From assembly GCF_000585395.1 (NCBI RefSeq), contig NZ_KK073875.1, positions 2,091,821 to 2,150,929 of the forward strand: DNA of 59,109 nt, read 5' to 3'. Under the pieces are notes generated by a model. The model worked only from the letters and a program-made list of their open reading frames with translations, was not told where the DNA came from and made no database searches. The position numbers were made by a program, and so were the translations under genes. Source of the stretch: Saccharibacillus sacchari DSM 19268 (GTDB lineage: Bacteria; Bacillota; Bacilli; Paenibacillales; Paenibacillaceae). Positions 48,947 to 57,686 of this stretch are shown piece after piece. Within the stretch, counting starts at the first letter, position 1. Every line of letters starts with the position of its first letter.

Positions 48947-49954
48947 ATGGACTACGAGATTTTCAATCTGGGCGACGCGAAGCTGCAATCGGGAACGACG
49001 CTGCCGGGCGCTTTTCTCGCTTATAAGACTTACGGACGTTTGAACGAGGAAAAAGATAACGTCATTGTGTATCCGACCGCTTTCGGCGATACGCATGCGC
49101 AGAACGAATGGCTGATCGGCAGCGGGAAGGCGCTTGATCCGGACAAGTATTTCATCATCGTGCCGAATTTGTTGGGAAACGGGCTGTCTTCTTCGCCGAG
49201 CAATATGCCCGCGCCGTACGACCGGTCCCGTTTTCCTCGGGTCAGCGTCTACGACAACGTGGCTTTTCAATACCGGCTGATCCGCGAAAAATTCGGCATC
49301 GACCGGATCGCGCTCGTCGTCGGCTGGTCGCTGGGCGGCATTCAAGCGTTCCAATGGGGAGCCAGCTATCCGGAAACGGTACAGCGAATCGCGCCGTTTG
49401 CCGGAATCGCAAAGCCGTGGCCGCATACGTTCGTGGTGCTGGACAGCTTGAAAGCCGCGCTGCTCGCCTCCGTCGGCTTCGATCCCGGCAGAACGGACGA
49501 CTTGACCTCCTCGGATATGCGCGCCGTCGGCAAGGTGTATGCGGGGTGGGGACTGTCGCATGCTTTTTACCGGGAAAAGATGTACGGGCAGATGGGCTTT
49601 GACTCGTTGGAATCTTTCGTGAGCGGCGTGTGGGAAAACAGCTTTATGAACATGGACCCGCATAACGTGCTGGCGATGCTGGCGACGGGGCAAAGCGCGG
49701 ATATCAGCGATAACGGGATGTACGGAGGAGACTTCGACCTTGCGCTGCGGAGCATCACGGCCCGCGCCTGCCTCATGCCGGGAAGCACGGATTTGTTTTG
49801 CCGGGCGGAAGACAATGAATATGAAGTTGCGCGAATGCCGAATGCCGTTTGCAGCCCGATTGTATCGGATTGGGGGCATTTCGCGGGGCGGGGAATCAAT
49901 CAGGAGGATAATGCGTTTATCGACGGGCAGTTGAAGTCTTTATTGGAGTCTTAA
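48947..49954 (+). CDS. MetX-like alpha/beta hydrolase
   Basis: The 335-aa protein belongs to the homoserine O-acetyltransferase fold group: LGDAKLQSGTTLPGAFLAYKTYG, NLLGNGLSSSPSN, the nucleophile elbow VGWSLGGIQAFQWG, and an acid and histidine near PGSTDLF and SDWGHFAG. It is shorter than bona fide MetX (about 370 aa) and lacks some motifs, so it may be an esterase or acyltransferase with another substrate. GAAAGGAG precedes ATG 48947. It is divergent from the LysR gene. Confidence 0.85.
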   Translation: MDYEIFNLGDAKLQSGTTLPGAFLAYKTYGRLNEEKDNVIVYPTAFGDTHAQNEWLIGSGKALDPDKYFIIVPNLLGNGLSSSPSNMPAPYDRSRFPRVSVYDNVAFQYRLIREKFGIDRIALVVGWSLGGIQAFQWGASYPETVQRIAPFAGIAKPWPHTFVVLDSLKAALLASVGFDPGRTDDLTSSDMRAVGKVYAGWGLSHAFYREKMYGQMGFDSLESFVSGVWENSFMNMDPHNVLAMLATGQSADISDNGMYGGDFDLALRSITARACLMPGSTDLFCRAEDNEYEVARMPNAVCSPIVSDWGHFAGRGINQEDNAFIDGQLKSLLES

Positions 49955-50003
49955 GCAGAAAGATGCGCGGCAGATTAAACGCGCATCGGCTAAACATCCA
50001 TGC

Positions 50004-50043
50004 AAAAACCGCCGTTGAAGGCTTTGGGCCCGCGGCGGTTTTT
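50004..50043. terminator. Bidirectional terminator
   Basis: AAAAACCGCCG and CGGCGGTTTTT flank an 18-base loop between the convergent hydrolase and GNAT genes. Confidence 0.85.
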
Positions 50044-50070
50044 CGTGTGCGGTTCGCCGGCCGATTCTTC

Positions 50071-50613
50071 TCAAGACTCTCGGCGGCTCGACCATTCTTT
50101 TTTCAGCAGCGCGTACAGGAACGTATTCTCGTATTTCGGCGTCCCGTCTTCGTTTGTCGTGAACGAAACGAATTCCTTCATGCAACCTTCTTGGCGCATG
50201 CCGAGCTTCTCGCACAGCTTTTGGGATCTGAAATTGTTATCCTCGACGTAGGCGTACAATCTTCTCGCTTCTTTTTCCTCGAACAAATGATGCAGCAGCG
50301 CTTCCGCGCTCTCCCTCGCCAGCCCTTTGCCTTCGTAAGCCGCGTTGAAATTCCAGCCGATGCTGAACGTATCCGGTTCTTCTTTCATGCAGAACAGTTC
50401 GCCGATCAGCATATTGTCTTCTTTGAGCGCGACCGCAATCTGGGAGTCGTCTTCGCTTCGCTTGCGGACTTCCGTCAAAGCTTCTTCCGGCGTATTGATC
50501 CGGCCGTCCAAAAAGCAGTTTACTCGGGGAGCAGACATGTAGGCGAGCAGTCCGGGAGCGTCCGACTCGGAGAAATTGCGCAGGATCAAGCGATTCGTTT
50601 CGATATTTTTCAT
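50071..50613 (-). CDS. GNAT-family N-acetyltransferase (RimJ-like)
   Basis: The 180-aa acetyltransferase has the RimJ/RimL-type start (IETNRLILRNFSESDAPGLLAYM), the acetyl-CoA loop AYEGKGLARESAEALLHHLF and the C-terminal ARRLYAYVEDNNFRSQKLCEKLGMRQEG. It transfers acetyl groups to an amine, possibly a ribosomal protein N-terminus or a small molecule. ATG 50613 is used; a GTG at 50625 is too close to the ribosome site. Confidence 0.88.
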   Translation of the reverse strand: MKNIETNRLILRNFSESDAPGLLAYMSAPRVNCFLDGRINTPEEALTEVRKRSEDDSQIAVALKEDNMLIGELFCMKEEPDTFSIGWNFNAAYEGKGLARESAEALLHHLFEEKEARRLYAYVEDNNFRSQKLCEKLGMRQEGCMKEFVSFTTNEDGTPKYENTFLYALLKKEWSSRRES

Positions 50614-50833
50614 GGGCTCGTTCACTTCCTTCTATTTAAAATAATAAGCATGGGTTCAAAAACTGCGGTTTTCGCTTCCCGAAGACTCGGCTTCGTTTAG
50701 CGACGTTCGGGCTTTCTGCTTCAAGTGTAACGGAAGGTTGTGTTTTCGGTATGTTTTTTATCGGGATGTCAGATCCAAATATCGTTGGCCGCGGTGCGGT
50801 CCGATTCCGTATCGCCGGTATTTAATACCCCTT

Positions 50834-51166
50834 TCGGCGCCGAGCGGACTGCTGCGGATCGGCGCAATGGAATCGACGGCCTCTACGCATCTGCCGCTTA
50901 TTTTCGCGCGCTACCATGAGCGCTTTCCCGAAGTGGAATTAAGCATGCGCATGACGCCTACCGCGGATCAGATCGAAGATATCTTCACATACAAAGCGGA
51001 CGGCGCGTTCGTGGACGGACCTGTTTTGCATCCCGAAATCGTCGAATAACCGGTGCTGGAAGACCCTTACCGGATGGTGCCTACGGTGTTTATCCGGCGT
51101 CGGGATACGTACAGGACGGCCGCGCTTTCGCGGTTTATGAAGGAGGCGGGAATCGTCGTGTTTTGA
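50834..51166 (+). pseudogene. LysR-family regulator remnant
   Basis: The frame contains the start of a LysR effector domain (SGLLRIGAMESTASTHLPLI, FARYHERFPEVELSM) and then an in-frame TAA at 51047. After it the same frame reads PVLEDPYRMVPTVFIRRRDTY and ends ALSRFMKEAGIVVF. The DNA-binding half is missing and the middle of the effector domain is deleted, so the gene is dead. Confidence 0.75.
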
Positions 51167-51198
51167 AAAGCGGGTGCAGCGAACATACCTCTTACTAA

Positions 51199-51384
51199 AT
51201 GGAATATGTAACGGAGTATCGGCTATCTATGGCTACGATCATACTGATCATTACGGAACGGACAGTCTCCGACATTGCTTCTTCTTGCGGTTTTTCTACA
51301 CTCAGCTGCTTTTGCAAAGTGTTTCGGGAGCAGTGCGGCGTATCGCCTAAAAAATACAGAAAACAAACCTGTGCTAAGGTGTAA
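51199..51384 (+). pseudogene. AraC-family C-terminal remnant
   Basis: The 61-codon frame ends in a recognisable second AraC helix-turn-helix (TVSDIASSCGFSTLSCFCKVFREQCGVSPKKYRK), preceded by EYRLSMA and a damaged helix. No N-terminal domain is present. Together with the LysR remnant just upstream it marks a decay hot spot. Confidence 0.75.
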
Positions 51385-51486
51385 AGGTTAGAGCAACAGA
51401 TCCGAATAGTGCCTTCAAACCTAATAAAGCAAAAAATTAGAGACTGTTCATACTCTACAAATTCGCAATTAAATAGTGCGAACATG

Positions 51487-51532
51487 AAGAACCCTAAGCT
51501 AAGATCGTTAATGAGGCTTAGGGTTCTTTTAT
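51487..51532 (+). terminator. Rho-independent terminator
   Basis: AAGAACCCTAAGC pairs with GCTTAGGGTTCTT and is followed by TTATA. It follows the AraC remnant. Apart from this, 51385-51684 shows no gene. Confidence 0.8.
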
Positions 51533-51684
51533 ATACTATTCAAAAAAGCATGCTTTTTAGTACAAAAAAACTTGCCACATATTTTAGGTACTTTTGTGTC
51601 CACAATTTAGATTAGCGTTTTCTAGAAACTCGATTTTGTTTACGTCATACGTGTTAAACTAGTCGAAAAAGGAGACCGTTCACC

Positions 51685-52113
51685 ATGAAGCAGACAACAA
51701 TAACCCGAATCAAAATCTGCAATGCTGCTTTGTTTTTCATTAGTTGGATGGCTATTATTGCTAGTCTCTCGTCTTGGCCTCCGCAGGCAGGAATTTATTG
51801 GATGTTCCTTTTGATTTTAATTTTATCCGTCTTTCTTTACATTTACCTTCAAGAGTTTTTACTCGAAATGATTAACCGTTCTTCCGGATTATTCCGAAGA
51901 AATGTATTCGTATTCGTCTTTATTGGAGTCAGCATCAGCTTGTTGTCTGCAGTCGTTTTAATCAATATTGGCCCCGAAGTGGTGCCTTTCGATATTCTCG
52001 TTTGGGTAGGGTTTCTGTTTCTGCTGGCTCTTATGAATGGAATGATCTTTTACATATTCAACAAGATTATCGTATATCGATTTAGCAAGCGTCAGAATGG
52101 TCCGGCAAAATAA
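51685..52113 (+). CDS. Hypothetical four-segment membrane protein
   Basis: The 142-aa protein has four hydrophobic segments (ICNAALFFISWMAIIASLSSW, IYWMFLLILILSVFLYIYL, VFVFVFIGVSISLLSAVVLINIG, FDILVWVGFLFLLALMNGMIFYIF) and a basic tail. AAAGGAG precedes ATG 51685. I do not recognise the family. The gene is AT-richer than its neighbours and is isolated between two terminators. Confidence 0.65.
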   Translation: MKQTTITRIKICNAALFFISWMAIIASLSSWPPQAGIYWMFLLILILSVFLYIYLQEFLLEMINRSSGLFRRNVFVFVFIGVSISLLSAVVLINIGPEVVPFDILVWVGFLFLLALMNGMIFYIFNKIIVYRFSKRQNGPAK

Positions 52114-52142
52114 CGTTTGCGACGGACCGGCGGCGATTGAAT

Positions 52143-52187
52143 AAAAAGGCAGCCGTGCATGAATTTCATGCCTGACTGCCTTTTTAT
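52143..52187. terminator. Bidirectional terminator
   Basis: AAAAAGGCAG and CTGCCTTTTT enclose an inner GCATGAA/TTCATGC stem; it serves the membrane protein and the ABC exporter operon. Confidence 0.85.
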
Positions 52188-52245
52188 TGTAAGCCTGCAG
52201 CATTCGATCACGCAGCTGCGCAAATTGTATCTCTTCGATAAAACG

Positions 52246-53019
52246 TTATCCGGCAACGTCGCGCTTACGAAATACGTAAGCGGCAATGAACAGAAAAGCC
52301 ACGAAGTATACTGCCAGTACCGTAAGCGAAAAGCTCAAAGACGTGACTCCGTATCTTCCTAGCGGACTGCCCGTGTATTGATCCAGATCCATATTTACGA
52401 ATAGCAAATATTTGCCAATCGCATATTTTTCGGGACTGACGAGACTGGTCACAACGCTACCCATAAACTCGAAAATGACCGTCAATGCCAAAGCCAGCAT
52501 GCTGCTGCGGAACACGGCCGAAATCGCGAACGCGATCGTCGTGTACAGCAGACCGTCCACCATAGTGTAGATAACGCTGAGCCAAATACCTTGAGCTTGA
52601 ATTGCCGTCGGCGCGCTTCCTGCCACTCCCGTTCCGAGCAGCACGTAGGAAACCAGCAAACCGATGCCGAAGAACGCAACACTGACGGCAAGCAGGAACA
52701 GAAGAACGGCAATGAACTTGGAAGCCAATATTTTGATTCGGCTCCACGGCCGAATCAACAGCAGTTTGATCGTACCGCCCGTGAACTCGCTCGCAACCGA
52801 CTCGGCGGCAATAACAGCCGAGAAGATGATAGGCAGGAAATTGAAGTACATCAATATCCCGACTCCCCCCCATACACCCATATCTCCTCCACCTTGTGCG
52901 GCAATGAATGATGGAATGCCGATCGCAAGTACAATCAGGATGCCCAATAAAATCCAGGTGCGCTTCCGAATATAAATCTTAATATTTTCATTGTGTACAA
53001 GCTTCAGGAAATTCATCAT
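52246..53019 (-). CDS. ABC-2 type transporter permease
   Basis: The 257-aa protein has six hydrophobic segments with the ABC-2 hallmark SVASEFTGGTIKLLLIRPWSRIKILASKF between the second and third. It forms the channel for the ATPase encoded just upstream; its ATG overlaps that gene's stop (ATGA). BcrB/NosY-type exporters of peptides or antibiotics have this form. Confidence 0.92.
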   Translation of the reverse strand: MMNFLKLVHNENIKIYIRKRTWILLGILIVLAIGIPSFIAAQGGGDMGVWGGVGILMYFNFLPIIFSAVIAAESVASEFTGGTIKLLLIRPWSRIKILASKFIAVLLFLLAVSVAFFGIGLLVSYVLLGTGVAGSAPTAIQAQGIWLSVIYTMVDGLLYTTIAFAISAVFRSSMLALALTVIFEFMGSVVTSLVSPEKYAIGKYLLFVNMDLDQYTGSPLGRYGVTSLSFSLTVLAVYFVAFLFIAAYVFRKRDVAG

Positions 53020-53951
53020 GACTTAACGCCTCCCGTTACTTCCAGGAATTGATCTTCGAGGGACCGCTTCAGCACACGTATACCGGAGACCGGAATTCCC
53101 GCTTCAACCAACCTTGCATTAATTTTGGCGATGTCCGAATGTTCGATCCGAATGACAAGATGGCCGCCTTTCGCTTCTCCGGCACCGAGCTTTTGAACGG
53201 CGATTGCAGCGTCGCCGACTTCGAATTCGACCTCGACTTCGGTTTTTTCGGTACCTTCTCCCGTATCGCCCTGCACCTTCTGAACCTCGATCAATTTGCC
53301 GTTTTGGATGATTGCGACTCTGTCGCACATCAATTCCATTTCCGTAAGCAGGTGACTCGATACGAATACGGCGGTTCCTTCTTTATGAGCCAACGCCCGC
53401 AGGTAGTCGCGCAGCTCCCGTATGCCCTGCGGATCGAGCCCATTTGTCGGTTCGTCGAGAATCAGCAGCTTTGGACGGTGCAAAATCGCTTGAGCCACGC
53501 CGAGACGCTGCCGCATGCCGAGCGAATACGTGCGCACTTTATCTTGAATGCGTTCGGTCAAGCCCACGAATGCGACAACCTCGTCGATGCGCTCTTTGGA
53601 GACGTTCGAACGCATTCTCGCATACTGCATCAGATTGCCGTATCCGCTCATGTAACTGTACAATTCCGGATTTTCGACGATCGCGCCGACCGATTCGATC
53701 GCGTTTTCGAAGTCTGTCGTAATGCTCTTGCCGCAGATCTGAATATCGCCCGTGCTCATAGAGATCAAGCCGACCAGCATCCGAATTGTGGTCGTTTTGC
53801 CCGCTCCGTTCGGCCCGAGAAACCCGAATACTTCGCCGGGCTGCACGTCCAACGTCAGATTGTCCACGAGTGTTTTGCCGCCAATGATTTTACTGACTTC
53901 TCGAAAACGAACGACGGGCCCTGCACTGCTCTTTGCATCTGTCTGATTCAT
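53016..53951 (-). CDS. ABC transporter ATP-binding protein
   Basis: The 311-aa ATPase has Walker A (GPNGAGKTT), a Q-loop, the signature YSLGMRQRLG, Walker B (LLILDEPTNGLDP) and the H-loop SSHLL. A C-terminal extension of about 80 residues follows, as in BcrA-type exporters. ATG 53951 is used because GGAGGATTGAAG precedes it; TTG 53957 is less likely. It forms an operon with the permease and probably with the upstream CPBP-like gene (gap 45 bp). Confidence 0.94.
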   Translation of the reverse strand: MNQTDAKSSAGPVVRFREVSKIIGGKTLVDNLTLDVQPGEVFGFLGPNGAGKTTTIRMLVGLISMSTGDIQICGKSITTDFENAIESVGAIVENPELYSYMSGYGNLMQYARMRSNVSKERIDEVVAFVGLTERIQDKVRTYSLGMRQRLGVAQAILHRPKLLILDEPTNGLDPQGIRELRDYLRALAHKEGTAVFVSSHLLTEMELMCDRVAIIQNGKLIEVQKVQGDTGEGTEKTEVEVEFEVGDAAIAVQKLGAGEAKGGHLVIRIEHSDIAKINARLVEAGIPVSGIRVLKRSLEDQFLEVTGGVKS

Positions 53952-53996
53952 CTTCAATCCTCCGTTCTGAAAATCCTTCTTCTTCTGAACACTCGC

Positions 53997-54641
53997 TTAA
54001 CGTAAGGACATCGCGATGGAAACGAACAGCAGCGTAACCACATCGTAAGCCCAGTGCGCGGTGCCGTTGACCAGCAGATTGCGATTGCTCTTATACCAGA
54101 GGTAAGTGAAAGGAAGACGAATCATCCCGATTACGATTACCGCCTGCCATACGTTCCAGTCGTACGTGCTCAAGTGGAGGGCACCGAAAATCAGTGAGCT
54201 CATTAACGCCGCTATGATCAGACCGGTTCTGTTTTTAGGCAGAAACTTTTCGAAAATAGTCAGCAGAACGACCACCAACATTTCCTCGCCGAACAAAAAT
54301 CCGATCATCATAAATGCCATAGCCAGATTGAGAGACCCGGACGAGGCCGGGTTCGCGGATACGGCAAAACCGAACAGATGCGTACCGATAAAAGCCAGTA
54401 CGGCTCCGATTGCAAACGTCGCGATCATTGCCAGTGGGATCATGCCGACTTCTTTCAGACGCATAGGACGGATAAGGGTGCGAAGATTGCCGCCCAGCAG
54501 CCAATATCCGATCAGACCGGCGACCAGCAGGTATACGCAGGATAAATTCCCTCCGACCCCTTCGACCAAGCCGTAAAACCCGAGTGCCAATAAAGCTAAT
54601 GAAATCAAACTGGTCATCCAATTTACTTGTTTGATTGCCAT
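53997..54641 (-). CDS. CPBP-like intramembrane protein
   Basis: The 214-aa protein has about seven hydrophobic segments and CPBP/Abi motifs: GEEMLVVVLLTIFEKFL, FGALHLS and the C-terminal HWAYD. The usual Arg of EExxxR is absent (EEMLVVV), so proteolytic activity is doubtful. Similar proteins next to ABC exporters are linked to bacteriocin self-immunity. It lies upstream of the exporter genes on the same strand. Confidence 0.8.
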   Translation of the reverse strand: MAIKQVNWMTSLISLALLALGFYGLVEGVGGNLSCVYLLVAGLIGYWLLGGNLRTLIRPMRLKEVGMIPLAMIATFAIGAVLAFIGTHLFGFAVSANPASSGSLNLAMAFMMIGFLFGEEMLVVVLLTIFEKFLPKNRTGLIIAALMSSLIFGALHLSTYDWNVWQAVIVIGMIRLPFTYLWYKSNRNLLVNGTAHWAYDVVTLLFVSIAMSLR

Positions 54642-54691
54642 GATAATTCCCTGCTTTCTACGTTCTTTTTTTCACTTGCTTCTTTTTACAC

Positions 54692-55840
54692 CTACATACG
54701 GTAAGCATCGAGCGGGTTGCTGTTATTTTTCAAAAGCTGCTGCCACGAGAACGAGAATTCGAGCACGTTTAGAGCGGAAGGAGCACTGCTGCCAAGAGGC
54801 ACAAGGATCGTTACGCCGCTGCTGTTCAGATAGAAATGATCCAGATAAGAAGTCGTGCCTTGCGTCCAGGATTTGAAGTTTTCCAGCGTATACCCTTTTG
54901 CGGCGGCATCGCGTTTGACTTGGGACTCGATCAATCCTTTAACAGTGGAATCGGCCTGTTTGTTCGACTGCAATAGATCGCCCAAAGTTATCGTCTTCCC
55001 GTCTTTCAATGAAAAAGTCATCCCTGTTTGCCCACTGGTGCCGTTTGCTCCTCCCAAGTATGTGTAATTCCCGAGCAGGAAGCTGACGACGCCATCTTTA
55101 TTGAACGTGACTTGATAATCGGTATAAAACTCGTACGTATCGCCCTTCGCCGGACCGTTCGATTTAGCGATTGCGGCTTCGGCCGTTTTCAGGAACTGCT
55201 GTGCCTGGCCTTTCAGCGCGGCGTTGATTGCCTGCTCGGATTCGTTTTTTTCGAGACCAGATACGACCGGATAGACGATGTTGACCTTGGTCGATCCATT
55301 CGCAAGCGTGGACGAAAGCTTTCCGGCCGCGATCGACAGATCATTTTGTCCTTCGCTGCTCAACGTCACGCTTCCTGAGGCCATATTGGTAGAGACCTCG
55401 TAACCGAACGGTACGGCCAGTGCATCTACAGCGATATAACTGACGCCTTTGATGATTTTGGCTTCGTAACGTTCTCCGATGCTGCTTCCATTGAGCTTGA
55501 CGACGACGCTGTCGCTATCAAGCGCATAAATCGCTTTGTTGGTTCCCTGGCTGAGCGTCACGACACGGGTTTTGGCGTCGTACGTCATCTTCGCTCCGGC
55601 GGCTGCGGCTGCGGCGCGCAGGGAAACCAGCGGCATACCGTTCGATCCGGCAAGCGCCTTGACGGTTTTACCGTCGATTTTGACGCTCGAGACGTTGTTC
55701 GAGATGACTACAGCTTCGGCGGCATAGGCCGAAGAAGTCAAAGGCATCATAGCGATCGTTCCGACGGAAGCAAGACTAAGTGACAGAAGCACGGCGGATA
55801 CCTTTTGGAGATTTCGACTTTTCATCATTTCATTGTTCAT
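54692..55840 (-). CDS. Secreted protein: copper-amine-oxidase-N plus DUF4163/DUF3298-like
   Basis: The 382-aa protein has a signal peptide (VSAVLLSLSLASVGTIAMMPL, cleavage near AYA-A). The copper-amine-oxidase N-like domain (about 45-155: VKIDGKTVKALAGSNGMPLVSLRAAAAAAGAKMTYD) is a wall-binding type. The region 165-375 (VNIVYPVVSGL, AINAALKGQAQQFL, GMTFSLKDGKTITLGDLL, GVTILVPLGSSAPS) resembles DUF4163/DUF3298 of PdaC and RsiV. ATG 55840 follows GGAG. It is the inverted paralog of the gene at 56555, about half identical by eye. Confidence 0.85.
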   Translation of the reverse strand: MNNEMMKSRNLQKVSAVLLSLSLASVGTIAMMPLTSSAYAAEAVVISNNVSSVKIDGKTVKALAGSNGMPLVSLRAAAAAAGAKMTYDAKTRVVTLSQGTNKAIYALDSDSVVVKLNGSSIGERYEAKIIKGVSYIAVDALAVPFGYEVSTNMASGSVTLSSEGQNDLSIAAGKLSSTLANGSTKVNIVYPVVSGLEKNESEQAINAALKGQAQQFLKTAEAAIAKSNGPAKGDTYEFYTDYQVTFNKDGVVSFLLGNYTYLGGANGTSGQTGMTFSLKDGKTITLGDLLQSNKQADSTVKGLIESQVKRDAAAKGYTLENFKSWTQGTTSYLDHFYLNSSGVTILVPLGSSAPSALNVLEFSFSWQQLLKNNSNPLDAYRM

Positions 55841-56554
55841 TTTCTTCACTCCTTAAGATATATGATTGTGTAATTTCCAACAAATGGATTTATTCACCAA
55901 CGAGTATACACCGATCGGCTTCATAAGCAAACTAAAATTTTCTGCCGATTCTATCGATCTCCACCCATAACATGGATTACATCTGGTTGTTCAGTTATAC
56001 GAAAAGATTTATAGATGCAGGCCAAACATCTATATTGTGTTTCATTTCACAACAATGATCATTGTGTTTCTGCAAATCCGATCTGCATGGAAAGCATAAC
56101 TCTGAAAATCGATCATTTATTTACAATCGCAATAAAATAAAGTTACAAAACAGTCTATACAGGCTTTGTTTTAAAGCTTTTTTCGCACTTCCCTTTATTT
56201 TTCTATTTGATTGCGCGCTCAAAGAAAGCCAAGCCTCATTTGCGTACATCCAATCAGCCATAAGAAAAAATCGAAGGTAAACAAAATGTTTTTATTCGCG
56301 AAAACAGATAAAGTCCAGGATACAGAGTTTCAAATCAAGTCTTTTCTCCATAACAACAAGGCTCGTTTAAAAAGAGAAACCGACCAGCGAAAATCGCTTT
56401 ATCGATAAAAAGCGTTGAAGGAGCAAGTTTTTATGCTGTGGTCAGGCCGAATTCTACGATATTGTAACTATATTTTGTTTTTCTGTAAATCAATCATTTT
56501 GTTTCAGCAGTATATTGGGAATGTGAAATACAGTTCAAACGAGGAGTGTTAAAA
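55841..56554. other. AT-rich divergent intergenic region
   Basis: These 714 bp separate two divergent paralogs and are much AT-richer than the genes. Apart from one 40-codon frame (56286-56408) there is no coding signal. GAGGAG at 56541-56546 is the ribosome site of the right-hand gene. The length could reflect a rearrangement breakpoint or complex control. Confidence 0.45.
56286..56408 (+). CDS. Possible small protein
   Basis: A 40-codon frame (MFLFAKTDKVQDTEFQIKSF..., basic C-terminus) follows GAAGG at 8 bases. Composition is protein-like and strongly charged, but the family is unknown and it could be chance in AT-rich DNA. Confidence 0.25.
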   Translation: MFLFAKTDKVQDTEFQIKSFLHNNKARLKRETDQRKSLYR

Positions 56555-57676
56555 ATGAATGCTACTGTAAAAAGAGTAAACAAGTTCAACCTGCTGTCCG
56601 CTATCGTCCTGTCCACGGGTATTGCCGCCGGAATGACCGCTATCGTTCCTTCTTCTACTATTTATGCCGCTGCTTCGACGACTGCCGCTCAAACGCACTC
56701 AAATGTACAGGTCGAAGGCCATACCGTCAAAACGGACGCAGGGAGAAACGGAAGTCTTTTGATTCCGATCAAAGATGCAGCCAAAGCAGCAGGAATCAAA
56801 GTTTCCGTAAACCCCAAAACGAAAGCCATGACCCTTACCCAAGCCGCTAATCGGGCCGTCTTCGAAATGGACAGCGATAGCGTCGTCGTGAAACTGAACG
56901 GCAGCAGCATCGGCGACCGGTACGAAGCGCAAAAAATCGGCGGCGTCGATTATGTGGACGCTCAAGCCTTCGCTGTACCGTTCGGGTATCAGGTCCGCGT
57001 GGAGCGCGAATCCGGGGCTGTATTAATCGATCGCAACGAAGCCAACGAAATTACCGTAACAGCCGCCAAGCTGCAGACGCCGCTGTCGAAAGGTTCGACA
57101 ACAATCAATATCGTCTATCCGATCGTCTCCGGTCTGGGCAATGCCAAAAATGAACAGGCGATCAATGCCGCACTGAAAGCTCATGCCCAGCAGTTCCTGA
57201 ATACGGCCAAAAGCCAAATCGGCAAATCGCACGGTCCTGCCAAAGGGGAGACTTACGAGTTCTATAGCACCTACAAAATCACGTACAATCAGAACGGTTA
57301 TCTCAGTTTCATGCTTGACGATTACACTTCTCTCGGCGGTGCACACGGAAAAAGCGCCAAAACAGGCATGACGTTCACGCTCGGCAACGGGAAAGCGGCC
57401 AAGTTCACCCAACTGGCGAAAGACGAGAAAAATGCGGAAAAAATCGTGAAGAAAATGATCGAAGGCCAGATTCGAACAGACGCAGGCAGCAAAAGCTACA
57501 CACTGCAAGACTTCAGAAAATGGACCCAGGGAACGAAGTCCTTTACCGACAACTTTTGCATGACTTACGACGGCGTAACGATCCTGGTTCCTTTGAACAA
57601 TACGGCTCCTTCCGCGTTAAACGTCTTGGAATTCCAGCTTCCGGGCCTTCACCTGTTGAAAAGCGATTTGCAATAA
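56555..57676 (+). CDS. Secreted paralog: copper-amine-oxidase-N plus DUF4163/DUF3298-like
   Basis: The 373-aa protein has a signal peptide (LLSAIVLSTGIAAGMTAIVP, cleavage near YAA-A) and the same plan as the gene at 54692: VQVEGHTVKTDAGRNGSLLIPIKDAAKAAGIK, the shared FEMDSDSVVVKLNGSSIG, then VNI/INIVYPIVSGL, AINAALKAHAQQFLNTA, GMTFTLGNGKAAKF and GVTILVPLNNTAPSALNVLEF. ATG 56555 follows GAGGAG. It is 10 bp upstream of a sortase gene on the same strand and may be part of a cell-surface operon. Confidence 0.85.
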   Translation: MNATVKRVNKFNLLSAIVLSTGIAAGMTAIVPSSTIYAAASTTAAQTHSNVQVEGHTVKTDAGRNGSLLIPIKDAAKAAGIKVSVNPKTKAMTLTQAANRAVFEMDSDSVVVKLNGSSIGDRYEAQKIGGVDYVDAQAFAVPFGYQVRVERESGAVLIDRNEANEITVTAAKLQTPLSKGSTTINIVYPIVSGLGNAKNEQAINAALKAHAQQFLNTAKSQIGKSHGPAKGETYEFYSTYKITYNQNGYLSFMLDDYTSLGGAHGKSAKTGMTFTLGNGKAAKFTQLAKDEKNAEKIVKKMIEGQIRTDAGSKSYTLQDFRKWTQGTKSFTDNFCMTYDGVTILVPLNNTAPSALNVLEFQLPGLHLLKSDLQ

Positions 57677-57686
57677 TCCGTTAAAC

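Noticed and set aside
51199..51384. Intact small DNA-binding protein
   Set aside because: It contains only the second helix-turn-helix of an AraC domain with a damaged upstream helix; a remnant is the simpler reading.
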